This document shows positions 26,235-35,422 of a stretch of DNA of 64,000 nucleotides, in pieces. How positions within the stretch are numbered: position 1 is the first letter of the stretch; each line of letters begins with the position of its first letter. The stretch is from Paracoccus methylarcula (GTDB lineage Bacteria; Pseudomonadota; Alphaproteobacteria; Rhodobacterales; Rhodobacteraceae): positions 1-64,000 of the forward strand of contig NZ_PXNQ02000006.1 of assembly GCF_003007735.2 (NCBI RefSeq). The letters run 5' to 3'. The notes under the pieces are model-generated. The model saw nothing but the letters and a program-made list of their open reading frames with translations, was not told the origin of the DNA and ran no database searches. Made by a program: the position numbers and the translations under genes.

Positions 26235-27550
26235 CTATGTCCCGAGTGTCAGAAGGCGCCTGCTGCGCGCGATGGCCGCGCCTGAAACACTCTGCACCAC
26301 TGTGTCGGGGAACCCGCGCGGAAGGCTGCCAGTAGCAGCCTCCAGAGCCCGCGGAAGGCGTTCGAGGACCTCCTCAAGGAGGGTAATCGCCCGTGAGCGG
26401 GATATTCCACCCCGTACAGCAGTCTGCACGAAATGCCGCCCCAGGATCTTGTCGAAGTGGTAGTGGCGGCTGTCGCCGACGGACATTGCCATCTTCATCT
26501 GCTTTTGCTCGATCTGCCGGGCATCGAGAGCCGGCTGCGCTGTAACGATGTCGTAGAGTGGTGTCATGCGGTACCTGCCACCCGGACTGAGCCAGAGACT
26601 GAAATTCTTCGCATGCCCATCCGTAGCGCGGATCAGCCAGAAGATGATCTGTGCTTTCAGGAAGGTGTCCTGATCCTCGACAGGCCGGTCGCTGCCCTGA
26701 AGCAGGCCGAGGATGTCCGCCATCCGCGGGCCGCCGTCACTTTGGTACTTCAACGTCGGTGGGACGGAAAGTGCCTGGCAGCAGTCCTCCTGGGGCAACC
26801 GAAGGAGGCGGCCGTCACGGGCCCAGAGACGATCGAAACGTTCGACCACCAGGGCACGGGTTTCACCAAATGTCTCCATACTGGCCTGGTTGGCCGGCAG
26901 TCCGAACGCCTCGGCAAGCTTCAAGCAGTAGAATTCGTTCTCGACGCTGTCGGACAGATCTATCCCACCGGGTAACCGGCCGATCTGTGTCTTGAAAATA
27001 TGGGTTGTCGGCGTGGTGCCGTGCGGCTTTTTCCACTGGCCATCATGCCGGAGGAGGGCGGTCTTCTCTTGCGCGCCAGCTACCGATATCCGGAAATCGT
27101 CATCGCGCGACAAGCCAAGCGGTGCTTGGCCGAGCCCTCGCAGCAGTTTCTCGATGGCAGCTTCATTGACCGGCTCGCCTACCAGCCGACCGGTGCTGTC
27201 GGGGATCTCGTCTTCGCCGGCAATGAACTGTAAGGCCCCTACGCAGTCACGGCCGATCACGGAGAGGAGGCTGTAGGCATCCGTGCCGCGGGCGCCGACC
27301 TTTTCGGCGACAAGTCGGCGGACCCGGTCAGAATCCGGTAGAAGGTTTTCGAAAATCGCAGAACCGGCGCGCCGTACCAGGGTGTTTCGCGCAGTGGCAG
27401 GGAGAGCGAGACCGGGATCGCATTCTCCCAGGCTAGCCAGTCATCATGATAAGAAAACCGGGTCGCGCCGTTGCCCTCGCGGCTCAGTGTGCCGACCTCG
27501 CGGTTGTTCAGGTAGACGCGCAAAGGCTGCCAGGCCGGGCGCCGGCCCAT
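26235..27550 (-). pseudogene. hipA: HipA-type Ser/Thr kinase toxin, frameshifted
   Basis: HipA kinases phosphorylate a tRNA synthetase and induce dormancy. From the ATG at 27550 the first frame gives the N-subdomain (PLRVYLNNREVGTLSREGNG, LPLRETPWYG), then slips near 27352-27355. The main frame continues from NLLPDSDRVRRLVAEKVGA, through FRISVAGAQEKTALL (P-loop-like segment with the autophosphorylated serine position), THIFKTQIGRLPG, and the catalytic ATDGHAKNFSLWL and MTPLYDIVTA (Asp residues of the kinase) to 26235. A fifth T in the TTTT run would restore one frame of about 438 codons. Its start overlaps the hipB stop (TGATG). Read literally the toxin is dead; a one-base error would make it intact. 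Confidence 0.85.
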
Positions 27551-27801
27551 CAGAACAGATCCTCGATTTCTGTCTTGTCGCCCTGTGAGCGAGGTGCGAT
27601 TTGAAACTCCATATCGAGGGCGGCGAGAACAGCGAGGATAGACTCCAGCTTTGCCGGCTTCTCGGCCGTCTCTATGGTCGAGATCGTCGCCTGCCGCAGT
27701 CCTGCACGTGCGGCCAGGTCGCTCTGGGTCCAGCAGCGCTTCTTGCGCGCTCGCTGGATGATAGTGCCGATCTGTCTCGGGGTTCGCGCCAAGTCTGCCA
27801 T
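27550..27801 (-). CDS. hipB: HipB-type antitoxin
   Basis: 83 residues: an XRE/Cro helix-turn-helix (IGTIIQRARKKRCWTQSDLAARAGLRQATISTIETAEKPAKLESILAVLAALDMEFQIA) with a short acidic C-terminal tail (GDKTEIEDLF). HipB binds and inhibits HipA and autorepresses the operon. The stop overlaps the hipA start (TGATG), the usual coupling. The ATG at 27801 is the only reasonable start. It lacks a clear ribosome site, and the predicted transcription start falls at or next to the ATG. Three evenly spaced palindromic sites lie upstream. Confidence 0.9.
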   Translation of the reverse strand: MADLARTPRQIGTIIQRARKKRCWTQSDLAARAGLRQATISTIETAEKPAKLESILAVLAALDMEFQIAPRSQGDKTEIEDLF

Positions 27802-27880
27802 GAAAGGATAATACGCTCAGGCGCATATGATGTAAATATGCGCTGCGGCAGATATTTTTGTTTTATACGCTGCTGCGTAT
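27801..27880 (-). promoter_or_regulatory. hipBA promoter with three phased operators
   Basis: Minus-strand TTTACA (27836-27831), a 17-base spacer and TATTAT (27813-27808) form a strong promoter ending 6 bases from the hipB ATG. Three sites of the form ATACGC-N4-GCGTAT occur: 27811-27826 (one mismatch), 27838-27853 (two mismatches) and 27865-27880 (perfect). Their centres are exactly 27 bases apart. The first lies in the -35/-10 spacer, where repressor would block polymerase. The pattern is what autorepression by HipB dimers would need. Confidence 0.7.
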
Positions 27881-28116
27881 GAGGCTGAATGGAAATGTGA
27901 GGATGGACACTGTCTGGGTGTCGAAAGCCCCATTTCCGGTCTATCGGCTGGCCCTGAAACACATGACGCATCTGTTCGGATGATGATGTGTGCTTCAAGT
28001 GCGTGGAGCAACTTTCTGGTCCGAGACTGAGGGGCCTGGCACCCAATAATGGTGGGGCAGGATCGAGCGCTCTCATGAACTGCCGGAACCGGCCATTCAG
28101 GGATCGACTGACGGAA

Positions 28117-28235
28117 ACAAAATCCACACTGTCGTCGTTCATGTTCGTGCAGTGCTACAGGATGCTCCAACGGCAGCTTCGACGGGGTGCCCCACAGCGA
28201 CACAAAGACCTGACGAGTGACCGCTAAATGGGCCG
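28117..28235. repeat. Dispersed ~118-bp repeat, copy 1
   Basis: Matches 35776-35893 at roughly four bases in five, nearly without gaps, with the best-conserved part CAACGGCAGCTTCGACGGG. In both copies a plus-strand frame ends at an equivalent stop (…RQLRRG/A..QRH..L…), but there is no start or family match. It lies in the 480-bp region between hipB and a LysR gene, which otherwise shows no gene. Probably the end of an unrecognised insertion element. Confidence 0.5.
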
Positions 28236-28283
28236 GGCCTTACATGGCGCCGGCCTACCTGCCGATATTCATTAGGCTCTGAT

Positions 28284-29120
28284 TCAATCGACCCGGCCAT
28301 GTTTGGCGAGATAGTCCAGCACGGCCTGAACCCGACGCGGAAGCGTCATGGACCTGCCTACGTAAAGCAGGTGAAAATCCTCGAAAACCGGTTCGGCACG
28401 CGGGTTGCACAAGACGACCTCTCGGGATACCAGTTCACGGGCGATGGTAAAGCGGCCGACACGTGCGGTGCCCGCGCCTGCGGCTACAAGGGCTGCGATG
28501 GTCGCCCCGTCATTGGCCTGCAGGCGCGATGTTCCACCCCGCCATGTCATGTCGCGGCGGGCATAGGAAAAGCCGATCCGGAATGAGGGCGGCGCGTCAT
28601 CGCCTTTGGGGGAAGCCATGACCTCGACAATCTCGCTTCGGCCCAGGTGACGGGCCATGAGGCTCGAGTCCTCAAGCGGCCCGGCCCGCACTGCCAGATC
28701 GATCGGCTGGCCGTAAAGATCGCTGACATTATCGCCGATCACCAGGTCGATGCGGATCTCCGGATGGGCGCGCAACAGCCCGCCAAGGATCGGCGCCAGG
28801 ATATGATTGGCATAGGCGGCGCTGGTGGCGATACGCACCGCGCCCGCTATCCGGCCGCAGCTTGCCTCGTGCTCTGCCGCATCGAGCGCCTCCAGGATCG
28901 CCTGGCCCTGCCGCGCGAAGCGCGCGCCTTCCTCGGTCACATGGACCTGTCGGGTAGAGCGTTTCAGTAGTGTCACGCCCAACCGATCTTCGAGCCGGGC
29001 CATCATCTTGGAAACCGCCGAGGGTGTCATCCCACGCATCCGCGCGGCGGCAGAGAAACTGCCCTCCGCTATGACGCTCAGCAGGGTTTCGATCTCCGCA
29101 AGCCGGTTGGTGTCGCGCAT
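28284..29120 (-). CDS. Short LysR-type regulator divergent from MFS exporter
   Basis: 278 residues, about 20 fewer than usual. The N-terminal domain is typical (RLAEIETLLSVIAEGSFSAAARMRGMTPSAVSKMMARLEDRLGVTLLKRSTR); the effector domain appears to lack a segment around residue 180, where MASPKGDDAPPSFRIGF is short. The frame is continuous, so this is an in-frame deletion or a natural short variant. It lies divergent from an MFS/GDSL pair and most likely regulates it. Confidence 0.82.
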   Translation of the reverse strand: MRDTNRLAEIETLLSVIAEGSFSAAARMRGMTPSAVSKMMARLEDRLGVTLLKRSTRQVHVTEEGARFARQGQAILEALDAAEHEASCGRIAGAVRIATSAAYANHILAPILGGLLRAHPEIRIDLVIGDNVSDLYGQPIDLAVRAGPLEDSSLMARHLGRSEIVEVMASPKGDDAPPSFRIGFSYARRDMTWRGGTSRLQANDGATIAALVAAGAGTARVGRFTIARELVSREVVLCNPRAEPVFEDFHLLYVGRSMTLPRRVQAVLDYLAKHGRVD

Positions 29121-29229
29121 TTGCTTGGCTCATCTGTGAATTACAGGCACATATCCTTGTAGTTTTCAGCGTCTGGTTTCTCAAGTCCTCAGCGCCGATC
29201 TTCCATCCGAACAAGTGGAGATTTGCATC

Positions 29230-30420
29230 ATGACGACTCTTACCGCGGGGAGCTTCGAGACCGGACGCGCGGCCCGTTGGGCCCTTGTCGCGCTTGGCAT
29301 CGGCGCTTTCGGGATCGGGTTGACCGAATTCGTGATCATGGGGCTGCTGGTCGAGGTGGCGCAATCGCTTTCGGTCAGCGTGCCATCGGCGGGCCTGCTG
29401 ATCAGCGGCTATGCGCTTGGCGTCACCTTTGGCGGCCCGCTGCTGACCCTTGCCACGGCACGCCTGCAGCATCGCAACGTGATCCTTGCGCTGATGGCGA
29501 TCTTTATCCTCGCCAATGTCCTTTGTGCCGTCGCGCCAAGCTATGGGCTGCTGATGCTGGGGCGCGTCATCAGCGGCTTTGCCCATGGCACCTTCTTTGG
29601 CGTCGGTGCCGTCGTCGCGCAAAGCCTGGTTCCGCCCGAGCGCAAGGCTTCGGCCATCGCGCTGGTCTTTACCGGCCTGACGCTGGCGACAGTCCTGGGC
29701 CTGCCCTTCGGCACCGAATTGGGCCAAGCACTCGGCTGGCGCGCGACCTTCTGGAGCGTGAGCGGCATCGGCCTGCTGGCCCTGATCGCCAGCGCATTGT
29801 CGCTGCCCGCCGGCACCCACGGCGAAACCCCGGCGAATTGGCGCAGCCTTGCACGGCTCTTGCGTGGCGCGCCGCTACTGGCGCTTGCCACCACGACGCT
29901 CGGCTATGCCGGGGTGTTCCTGGTCTTCACCTATATAGCACCGATCCTGACCGGGATCAGCGAGGTCTCCCCGTCGCATGTGTCGCGATACCTGCTGTTG
30001 TTCGGGGCCGGAATCGTGGTGGGCAATATGCTTGGCGGACGCCTGGCGGATCGCGGGCTGCGCCCGGCACTACTGGGCACATTGGCGGGGCTGGCGGCGG
30101 TGATATTGGCCATGCGGTTTGGCATGGGCAATCCGGTCGCCGCGATGGTCTCGCTGTTCCTGTTCGGCGCCGCGGCCTTCTCGACTCTCGCGCCGCTTCA
30201 GGCCTTCATGCTGCGCCAGTCCCAAGGTGCAAGCGCGGAACTGGCCTCGACCCTGAACATCTCGGCCTTCAACCTTGCCAACGCTATCGGCGCGGCCATC
30301 GGTGGCAGCGCGATCGCTGCGGGATGGGGGCTTGGTAGCCTGTTCCCGCTTGGCGCCATCATGCCCACCCTCGCCGTGCTGCTGACCCTTGCAACCTTCA
30401 AATCCGGGAAAGATTCATGA
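29230..30420 (+). CDS. MFS drug/sugar-type efflux transporter
   Basis: 396 residues, 12 predicted helices, resembling the AraJ/PbuE-like DHA1 exporters: ALGIGAFGIGLTEFVIMGLL in helix 1, ISGYALGVTFGGPLLTLATARLQHRNVILAL (motif A region, altered), and GRVISGFAHGTFFGVGAVVAQSLVPPERKASAIALVFTGLTLATVLGLPFG (motif C region). The ATG at 29230 is preferred over a GTG at 29215 because GTGGAG lies upstream at good spacing. The stop overlaps the start of the GDSL hydrolase gene by ATGA, so the two are translationally coupled. The substrate is unknown. Confidence 0.85.
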   Translation: MTTLTAGSFETGRAARWALVALGIGAFGIGLTEFVIMGLLVEVAQSLSVSVPSAGLLISGYALGVTFGGPLLTLATARLQHRNVILALMAIFILANVLCAVAPSYGLLMLGRVISGFAHGTFFGVGAVVAQSLVPPERKASAIALVFTGLTLATVLGLPFGTELGQALGWRATFWSVSGIGLLALIASALSLPAGTHGETPANWRSLARLLRGAPLLALATTTLGYAGVFLVFTYIAPILTGISEVSPSHVSRYLLLFGAGIVVGNMLGGRLADRGLRPALLGTLAGLAAVILAMRFGMGNPVAAMVSLFLFGAAAFSTLAPLQAFMLRQSQGASAELASTLNISAFNLANAIGAAIGGSAIAAGWGLGSLFPLGAIMPTLAVLLTLATFKSGKDS

Positions 30421-31631
30421 AACCGATTGCCGCGACAACCGCCCTACTGTTACTCGCCCTATCCGGAGGAGCGGTCCATTCAGAGGAATGGACCCCGGCC
30501 TGGGCCGCAAGCCCGGAAGCGGTCTGGGACACCGAGTTTGATTTTCCCACTGGCCTGCCCGACAGTATCGGCGGGCAAACCATTCGCCAGCCGCTGACCC
30601 TTGCCTGGGGCGGGGACAACCTGCGCATCACCCTGTCGAACAGCTACGGCACCAGACCCCTGCCTGTTGACGCGGCCATGATCGCCCTCGGCAGCGAAGG
30701 GGCCGCGCTGGAAGGGCCGGAACTGCCCATCCTCTTTGGCGGCAAGCCCGAGGTGACCATACCGCCGGGGGCGCGGATCACCTCGGACCCCGTGGCGCTG
30801 CCGGTTGAGGCCGGCCAGCGGATCTCGGTCAGCCTGCGTTATGGCAAGGGTGCAGTCGCGCAGGATTTCCACTGGGACGCGCGGGAAACGGGCTTTGTCC
30901 TTGACGGAGACCGCATTGATGAGGAAATCACCGCCCGCGTAAGTCTTGCCAGCGTGCTGACCGATCGCCCGGCCGAGATGGTCGTGGTCGCGATGGGGGA
31001 TTCCATCACCGACGGCAATGGTGCGGCGATGAACGAGGATGTCCGCTGGCCGGATTTCCTGGCCCGTCGGCTCGCCCCACAGGGCGTTGCGGTGGTCAAT
31101 GCGGGTATCTCCGGCGGCAGGCTGCTTTCGGACGGCATGGGAGAAAGCGTTCTGGCGCGGATCGACCGCGATGCATTCGCCGTGCCGGGAATTGATGCCG
31201 TGGTGCTTTTGATCGGCACCAACGATATCGCCTGGCCGGGCTCGCCTTTTGCGCCTGACGAGGCCCCCATGACGCTTGAACGCCTGCAGGCAGGCATTGC
31301 CGCTGTTGCAGCGATGAGCAAGGCTCACGATGTGCGCTTGATCGTGGGGACGATCCCGCCATTTCGCGGCGCACTGCCCGACACGCCGCTGGAAGCTACT
31401 TATTGGAGCGCCGGGAAGGATGCTCTTCGCCGTGAGCTCAACGACTGGCTGCGAGAGACGGATCTTGTCGACGGGCTGGTCGATTTCGATACCGTGCTGC
31501 GTGATCCGGATGATTCGTCGCGGCTGAACCCTCCTTTTGACAGCGGAGACCGGCTGCATCCGGGCGTGGCAGGGAATGAGGCGATGGCAGATGTCATCTC
31601 GCTGGTGCTTTTGAAAGGGGAGGCACGGTGA
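30417..31631 (+). CDS. Secreted SGNH/GDSL-family hydrolase
   Basis: 404 residues with a signal peptide (AATTALLLLALSGGAVHSEE). After an N-terminal beta domain (residues 25-180), the SGNH core reads VVAMGDSITDGNGA (block I with the nucleophile Ser), VVNAGISGGRLLSDG (block II Gly), VVLLIGTNDIAWPG (block III Asn) and DRLHPGVAGNEAMA (block V, Asp and His). It hydrolyses an ester or acetyl group on a carbohydrate or lipid in the periplasm. Coupled to the MFS exporter by a 4-base ATGA overlap, so it may process the exported compound. A 30-base inverted repeat follows about 110 bases later. Confidence 0.87.
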   Translation: MKPIAATTALLLLALSGGAVHSEEWTPAWAASPEAVWDTEFDFPTGLPDSIGGQTIRQPLTLAWGGDNLRITLSNSYGTRPLPVDAAMIALGSEGAALEGPELPILFGGKPEVTIPPGARITSDPVALPVEAGQRISVSLRYGKGAVAQDFHWDARETGFVLDGDRIDEEITARVSLASVLTDRPAEMVVVAMGDSITDGNGAAMNEDVRWPDFLARRLAPQGVAVVNAGISGGRLLSDGMGESVLARIDRDAFAVPGIDAVVLLIGTNDIAWPGSPFAPDEAPMTLERLQAGIAAVAAMSKAHDVRLIVGTIPPFRGALPDTPLEATYWSAGKDALRRELNDWLRETDLVDGLVDFDTVLRDPDDSSRLNPPFDSGDRLHPGVAGNEAMADVISLVLLKGEAR

Positions 31632-31740
31632 GCATCGTTCGGGGTGGGCGTTACTGATCGGTTGAAAATTCTGCATCATCGACGAATGGAAACGACCTGC
31701 TGGGTGTCGTTTTGGTGATGATCGGAGTAGCGGTTCACAA

Positions 31741-31770
31741 GCCGGCACCTTTGCCTGCACCAGTGCCGGC
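31741..31770. terminator. Inverted repeat after the MFS-GDSL operon
   Basis: GCCGGCAC (31741-31748) and GTGCCGGC (31763-31770) form a perfect 8-bp stem with a 14-base loop, between the GDSL gene and the convergent Lrp-type gene. No U-run. Confidence 0.4.
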
Positions 31771-31832
31771 GTGAGGGCGTGCCAACGGTCGAGCAGTTTG
31801 ATGCAGCTCACATATGTAGCGAAAGGCTACTT

Positions 31833-32294
31833 TCAAAACGCCAAAGGGGCATTCTCCTTTACTTCCTTGAGGACGAAAAAAGTTCGAATTTGCCGGACGC
31901 CAGGGAGCGCGATCAGCATTTTGGTGTGCATGACATTGAAGTCATTCATGTCCCTGGCGCGGATTTTGAGCAGATAGTCGAAATCGCCGGCCACCAGATG
32001 GCAATCGAGCAATTCTTTCATGCCAGAGACCGCTTCTTCAAAGGCGGCGAAGCTCTCGGGGGTGGATCGGTCCAGCACGACTCCAACCATCACGAGTGTA
32101 CCGAGATCGACAGATGCAGGGTTCACTTGTCCCGTAACGCGAAAGATGTGTCCCGCTTCGAAAAGGGCGTGTGTCCGCCTGTGACAAGTGGCCGGGCTAA
32201 CGTTCACAGCCTTGGCCAATTCTGCATTCGTAAGGCGTCCATTGGCCTGAAGGTGGCGGAGAATGCCAATATCGATTCGATCCAGGTCATCCAT
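31833..32294 (-). CDS. acdR: Lrp/AsnC-family regulator (AcdR-like) divergent from acdS
   Basis: 153 residues. DDLDRIDIGILRHLQANGRLTNAELAKAVNVSPATCHRRTHALFEAGHI is the Lrp helix-turn-helix; the RAM effector domain follows (VMVGVVLDRSTPESFAAFEEAV, LLDCHLVAGDFDYLLKIRARDM, LPGVRQIRTFFVLKEVK). The ATG at 32294 gives the canonical length; upstream ATGs at 32309 and 32429 lack homology. Divergent Lrp-type regulators control ACC-deaminase genes in many rhizobacteria, so this is probably acdR, activating acdS in response to ACC. The symbol rests on context plus family. Confidence 0.85.
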   Translation of the reverse strand: MDDLDRIDIGILRHLQANGRLTNAELAKAVNVSPATCHRRTHALFEAGHIFRVTGQVNPASVDLGTLVMVGVVLDRSTPESFAAFEEAVSGMKELLDCHLVAGDFDYLLKIRARDMNDFNVMHTKMLIALPGVRQIRTFFVLKEVKENAPLAF

Positions 32295-32386
32295 GAAAGA
32301 ATCTTCCATAAATTTTGATTTTAATGATAAGATATAAGAATATTTGTCATAGTTAAACGTCATATGGCAAAGTATAGTCGACAAAT

Positions 32387-32405
32387 TTGAGAGCACCTCT
32401 CGCAA
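32387..32405. promoter_or_regulatory. Candidate Lrp-type operator upstream of acdS
   Basis: TTGAGAGCACCTCTCGCAA contains GAGAG-CAC-CTCTC, an interrupted palindrome, 44 bases before the acdS start in a 154-bp AT-rich divergent region. Imperfect palindromes of this size are usual for Lrp dimers. No clear -35/-10 pair was assigned. Confidence 0.35.
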
Positions 32406-32448
32406 GCTTGTCGCTATGATCTCCGGCAATCAAACAAGGAGATCGCCC

Positions 32449-33468
32449 ATGTCACTACTCGACAAGTTTGAACGCTATCCGCTTACCTTCGGTAAAACCG
32501 CCATCGAACATCTTCCCCGCCTGACAGAGGCCGTTGGCGCGGATGTCGAGTTCTACGCCAAGCGTGAGGACTGTAATTCTGGGCTGGCGTTTGGTGGGAA
32601 CAAGTTGCGCAAGCTGGAATATATCGTGCCCGACGCCATCGCGAGCGGTGCTGATACGCTTGTCTCCATCGGCGGCGTACAATCGAACCACACGCGCATG
32701 GTGGCTGCCACGGCGGCGAAACTGGGCATGAAATGCCTGGTCATCCAGGAGAAATGGGTCCCGCATTATGACGCTGTTTATGACCGCGTAGGAAACATCA
32801 TGATGACCCGCTTGATGGGTGCGGATAGCCGCTTGGTGGAAGACGGTTTTGACATCGGCATTCGCAAAAGCTGGGAAGATGCAATCCAGTCCGTGAAGGA
32901 TGCGGGCGGCAAACCTTACCCGATCCCGGCGGGTGCGTCGGTTCATAAATACGGGGCACTTGGTTATATCGGATTTGCTGAAGAGGTTGCCGAGCAGGAA
33001 GAGGAACTGGGCTTCCGGTTCGACTACATCGTCGTCTGCGTTGTCACGGGCTCGACCCAGGGAGGGATGATTGTCGGTTTTGCCGCCCAGGATCGCGCGG
33101 ACCGCGTTATCGGGATCGACGCCTCCGGCACAGTAAACCAAACCCGCACACAACTGCGGTCTATCGTCGACAACACCGCGTCGCTTGTCGACTTGGGGCG
33201 CCCCGTCGGCGACGACGAAATCCATATCAATCCGGACTATGCCTACCCGGCTTATGGCGTTCCGTCCGAGGAAACCAACGACGCCATCCGCCTTGCCGCC
33301 AGGACCGAAGCGATGATGACCGATCCGGTTTACGAGGGCAAATCCATGCAAGGCATGATTGATCTCGCAAGGAAAGGGTTCTTCCCGAAAGGCTCAAAGG
33401 TTCTTTACGCACATTTGGGCGGTGCGCCGGCCTTGAATGGCTACAGCTATTACTACAAAGACGGCTGA
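32449..33468 (+). CDS. acdS: 1-aminocyclopropane-1-carboxylate (ACC) deaminase
   Basis: 339 residues, a PLP enzyme that cleaves ACC, the ethylene precursor of plants, to 2-oxobutyrate and ammonia. Residues 34-60 read [25 protein letters not shown], with Lys52 the PLP lysine. [16 protein letters not shown] binds the carboxylate, and [14 protein letters not shown] binds phosphate. VYEGKS (Glu296) and AHLGG (Leu323) keep the residues reported to separate true ACC deaminases from D-cysteine desulfhydrases. The ATG at 32449 follows AAGGAG at 9 bases. Divergent acdR-like gene upstream. It suggests plant or algal association, or use of ACC as nitrogen source. Confidence 0.92.
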   Translation: MSLLDKFERYPLTFGKTAIEHLPRLTEAVGADVEFYAKREDCNSGLAFGGNKLRKLEYIVPDAIASGADTLVSIGGVQSNHTRMVAATAAKLGMKCLVIQEKWVPHYDAVYDRVGNIMMTRLMGADSRLVEDGFDIGIRKSWEDAIQSVKDAGGKPYPIPAGASVHKYGALGYIGFAEEVAEQEEELGFRFDYIVVCVVTGSTQGGMIVGFAAQDRADRVIGIDASGTVNQTRTQLRSIVDNTASLVDLGRPVGDDEIHINPDYAYPAYGVPSEETNDAIRLAARTEAMMTDPVYEGKSMQGMIDLARKGFFPKGSKVLYAHLGGAPALNGYSYYYKDG

Positions 33469-33605
33469 ACGACAGCCATGCGAAAGCTGCATCGGTCGCG
33501 ACAGGAACTCTGATCAATGGCGCTCAGTGCCCGGTCTTGGCACGATCCGGGCATCCAGGGCCGCTGCGGCGCGGAGACCGGTCGGCTCGTGCCCTTTTAC
33601 GACTT

Positions 33606-33632
33606 TCGCCTCCACTTTTTTGGGGGAGGCGA
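33606..33632. terminator. Hairpin downstream of acdS
   Basis: TCGCCTCC (33606-33613) and GGAGGCGA (33625-33632) form a perfect 8-bp stem; the T-run lies in the loop rather than after the stem. It is between acdS and the convergent aminotransferase gene. Confidence 0.45.
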
Positions 33633-33655
33633 CGCAAATCCGGAGGCTCCACCAG

Positions 33656-34914
33656 TCAAGAGCGATTGCCCAACCCGTTGACTACCGCCAGAAGCTGGGC
33701 CACCTCCTGTTCGGTGTTGTAATGGCAAAGCGAGATGCGGATGCAATCGGGCAACCCCAAGGGGTTCAGGACGTTGCCGCTGTAGTGATCGGCTTTTCGG
33801 GTATGGGTGCGGATGCCCTGTTCGTTCAGGATCGTCACGACCTCCGGCGAGGCCATCCCGTCAACCACGATTGACACCAGACCTTTACGCGCAGGGTTGT
33901 CCGCGCCGGCCAGGATCGTGACATGCGCCATGTCAGCCAGCCCCGGCAGATTGCCGGTCCCGTGGATCAGGGCGTTGGTCAGGTGGGTCTCATAGGCGTG
34001 GATCGCACGACCCGCGGCCTCGATCCGTGCGCGCGGCGCGATTTCGTCCGAGACCCGGCCGCCGAGCCAGTCGAAATAGGCGACCACGTCGCACATCGTC
34101 GCATAGGCTCCGGTATCGCGGGTGCCGAATTCCCAACCGGTTTCCGGCGCATCGATCAGCTTGTCATGGGGCATGGCGCTGAGCCTGTCCGATAGCCATG
34201 CGATCCCGAAACCATGGCGCGAGAAGGCCTTGTAAGGCGAGATGGCGTAGCCATCGATCCCGTAGGCGTCGATATCGATCTGGCCATGTGCCGCGTGCTG
34301 GATGCCATCGACGATGATCAGGCAGTCCGGCGCCACCGCCCGGATGGCTTTCGAGATTGCAGCAACATCCATGCCCATGCCGGTCACCGGCGAAGCATGC
34401 AGGATCGTGGCCACCGCCACGTCGGGCGTCATCCGGGCCGCATAGGCGTCCGCGCTCACCGTTCCCGCTGCGTTATCGTGCTGCACGTTGACGTAGTCCA
34501 GGCCCGCAATCTCGGCCCATCGGCGGGCGGCGCTCCGGCTGGCGGGATGCTCGATGGACGAGCCGATCACCTTGCTTCCCTTTGGGGCATTGACACAGGC
34601 AGTGCGGATCAGGCGGAACAGCAATTCGGTGCCGCTCTCGCCGGCGATGAACTGCCCGGTGGAGGCGTTCATGAAGACCCCCATGTCCCCCTTGGCCTTG
34701 TCGATCACCTCAACCAGAGCATGCGCGGCGGGATTGTCTCGTCCCTGATTGTCCGGAATGGCGGCAAATTTGGCCGAGGTCTCGACGACGGATTTCAGCG
34801 TCAACGCGCCGCCGGCGTTCTCGAAAAACACTCGGGGCCCTGGAAGGGACAGTTATCCACATATTCGAAGCGGTCGCGAATCTCCGCGATCAGGTCAGGG
34901 TTGCCTTGGATCAT
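33656..34914 (-). pseudogene. Class V aminotransferase (cysteine desulfurase-like), frameshifted near the N-terminus
   Basis: The coding sequence starts at ATG 34914 (MIQGNPDLIAEIRDRFEYVD, then CPFQGP), then slips at the GGGG run 34834-34837. The remainder runs continuously from FFENAGGALTLKSVVETSAKF to 33656. One additional base would restore a protein of 419 codons. Class V hallmarks: FFENAGGA, IEHPASRSAARRWAEI, and DGIQHAAHGQIDIDAYGIDGYAISPYKAF with the PLP Asp, His and Lys (SPYK). Similar proteins are annotated as cysteine desulfurase-like or kynureninase-like; the substrate is unknown. It converges on acdS, which yields ammonia and 2-oxobutyrate, but there is no evidence of a link. Confidence 0.8.
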
Positions 34915-35107
34915 GGTCTTTTTGCCCCTTGTAGCAATGCGTGACTCGCCGGGTTCTGCAGAGTTCGATCACGACGATGAAGTTTCGTCGCAGAAGGCTT
35001 CCGGGCCGTCAATATGGCTCCTTGAGAGGGACCGGCAGGTTGCAGGCGTCACGCAGGTGATTGGCAGTTCGTTCCGCCTCGATGACCTTCGAGCCGGGTA
35101 ATCCCGA

Positions 35108-35422
35108 TTGACTTGTAATGCCCGGCTTGCCGCCCGTGGCGACCCCGCCCACCGCAGGATATTCGAGCTGATTGCGGAGCATCCGCATACCGTGGCCGAG
35201 ATCACACGGCAGGTTCCGGTTTCGCAATCTGCGCTATCCCGGCATCTCAAGGTGCTGCGTGAATCGCTTCTGGTTCGCCCCGAGCCGAGAGGTGCCAGCA
35301 ATGTCTACCACATCGATCCGCACGGGTCTGGCCAGATGCGCACTTGGCTCGACCGGTATTGGGACAAGACCCTGGCGGCCTACAGGGTGGTCGTCGAACA
35401 ACCGCCAGAGGAGACACCATGA
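35108..35422 (+). CDS. ArsR-family regulator
   Basis: 104 residues from a TTG. LAARGDPAHRRIFELIAEHPHTVAEITRQVPVSQSALSRHLKVLRESLLVRPEPRGASNVYHID is the winged helix of ArsR regulators of the type paired with SRPBCC proteins; the tail WLDRYWDKTLAAYRVVVEQ is also typical. The first residues (TCNARLAARGDP against the usual F.ALGDP) differ, and the upstream start may have been lost. It overlaps the following SRPBCC fragment by ATGA (35419). Metal-binding cysteine motifs of metal-sensing ArsR proteins are absent. Confidence 0.75.
   Translation: MTCNARLAARGDPAHRRIFELIAEHPHTVAEITRQVPVSQSALSRHLKVLRESLLVRPEPRGASNVYHIDPHGSGQMRTWLDRYWDKTLAAYRVVVEQPPEETP

Noticed and set aside
28117..28235. Treating the dispersed repeat as a small gene (ORF 27988-28227)
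   Set aside because: No ribosome site or family; only the last 35 codons are shared with the second copy, and the minus strand is equally open.
34969..35227. Minus-strand peptide ending ...SKVIEAERTANHLRDACNLPVPLKEPY
   Set aside because: Looks protein-like and may be the tail of a truncated gene, but no family could be named and it overlaps the ArsR regulator.
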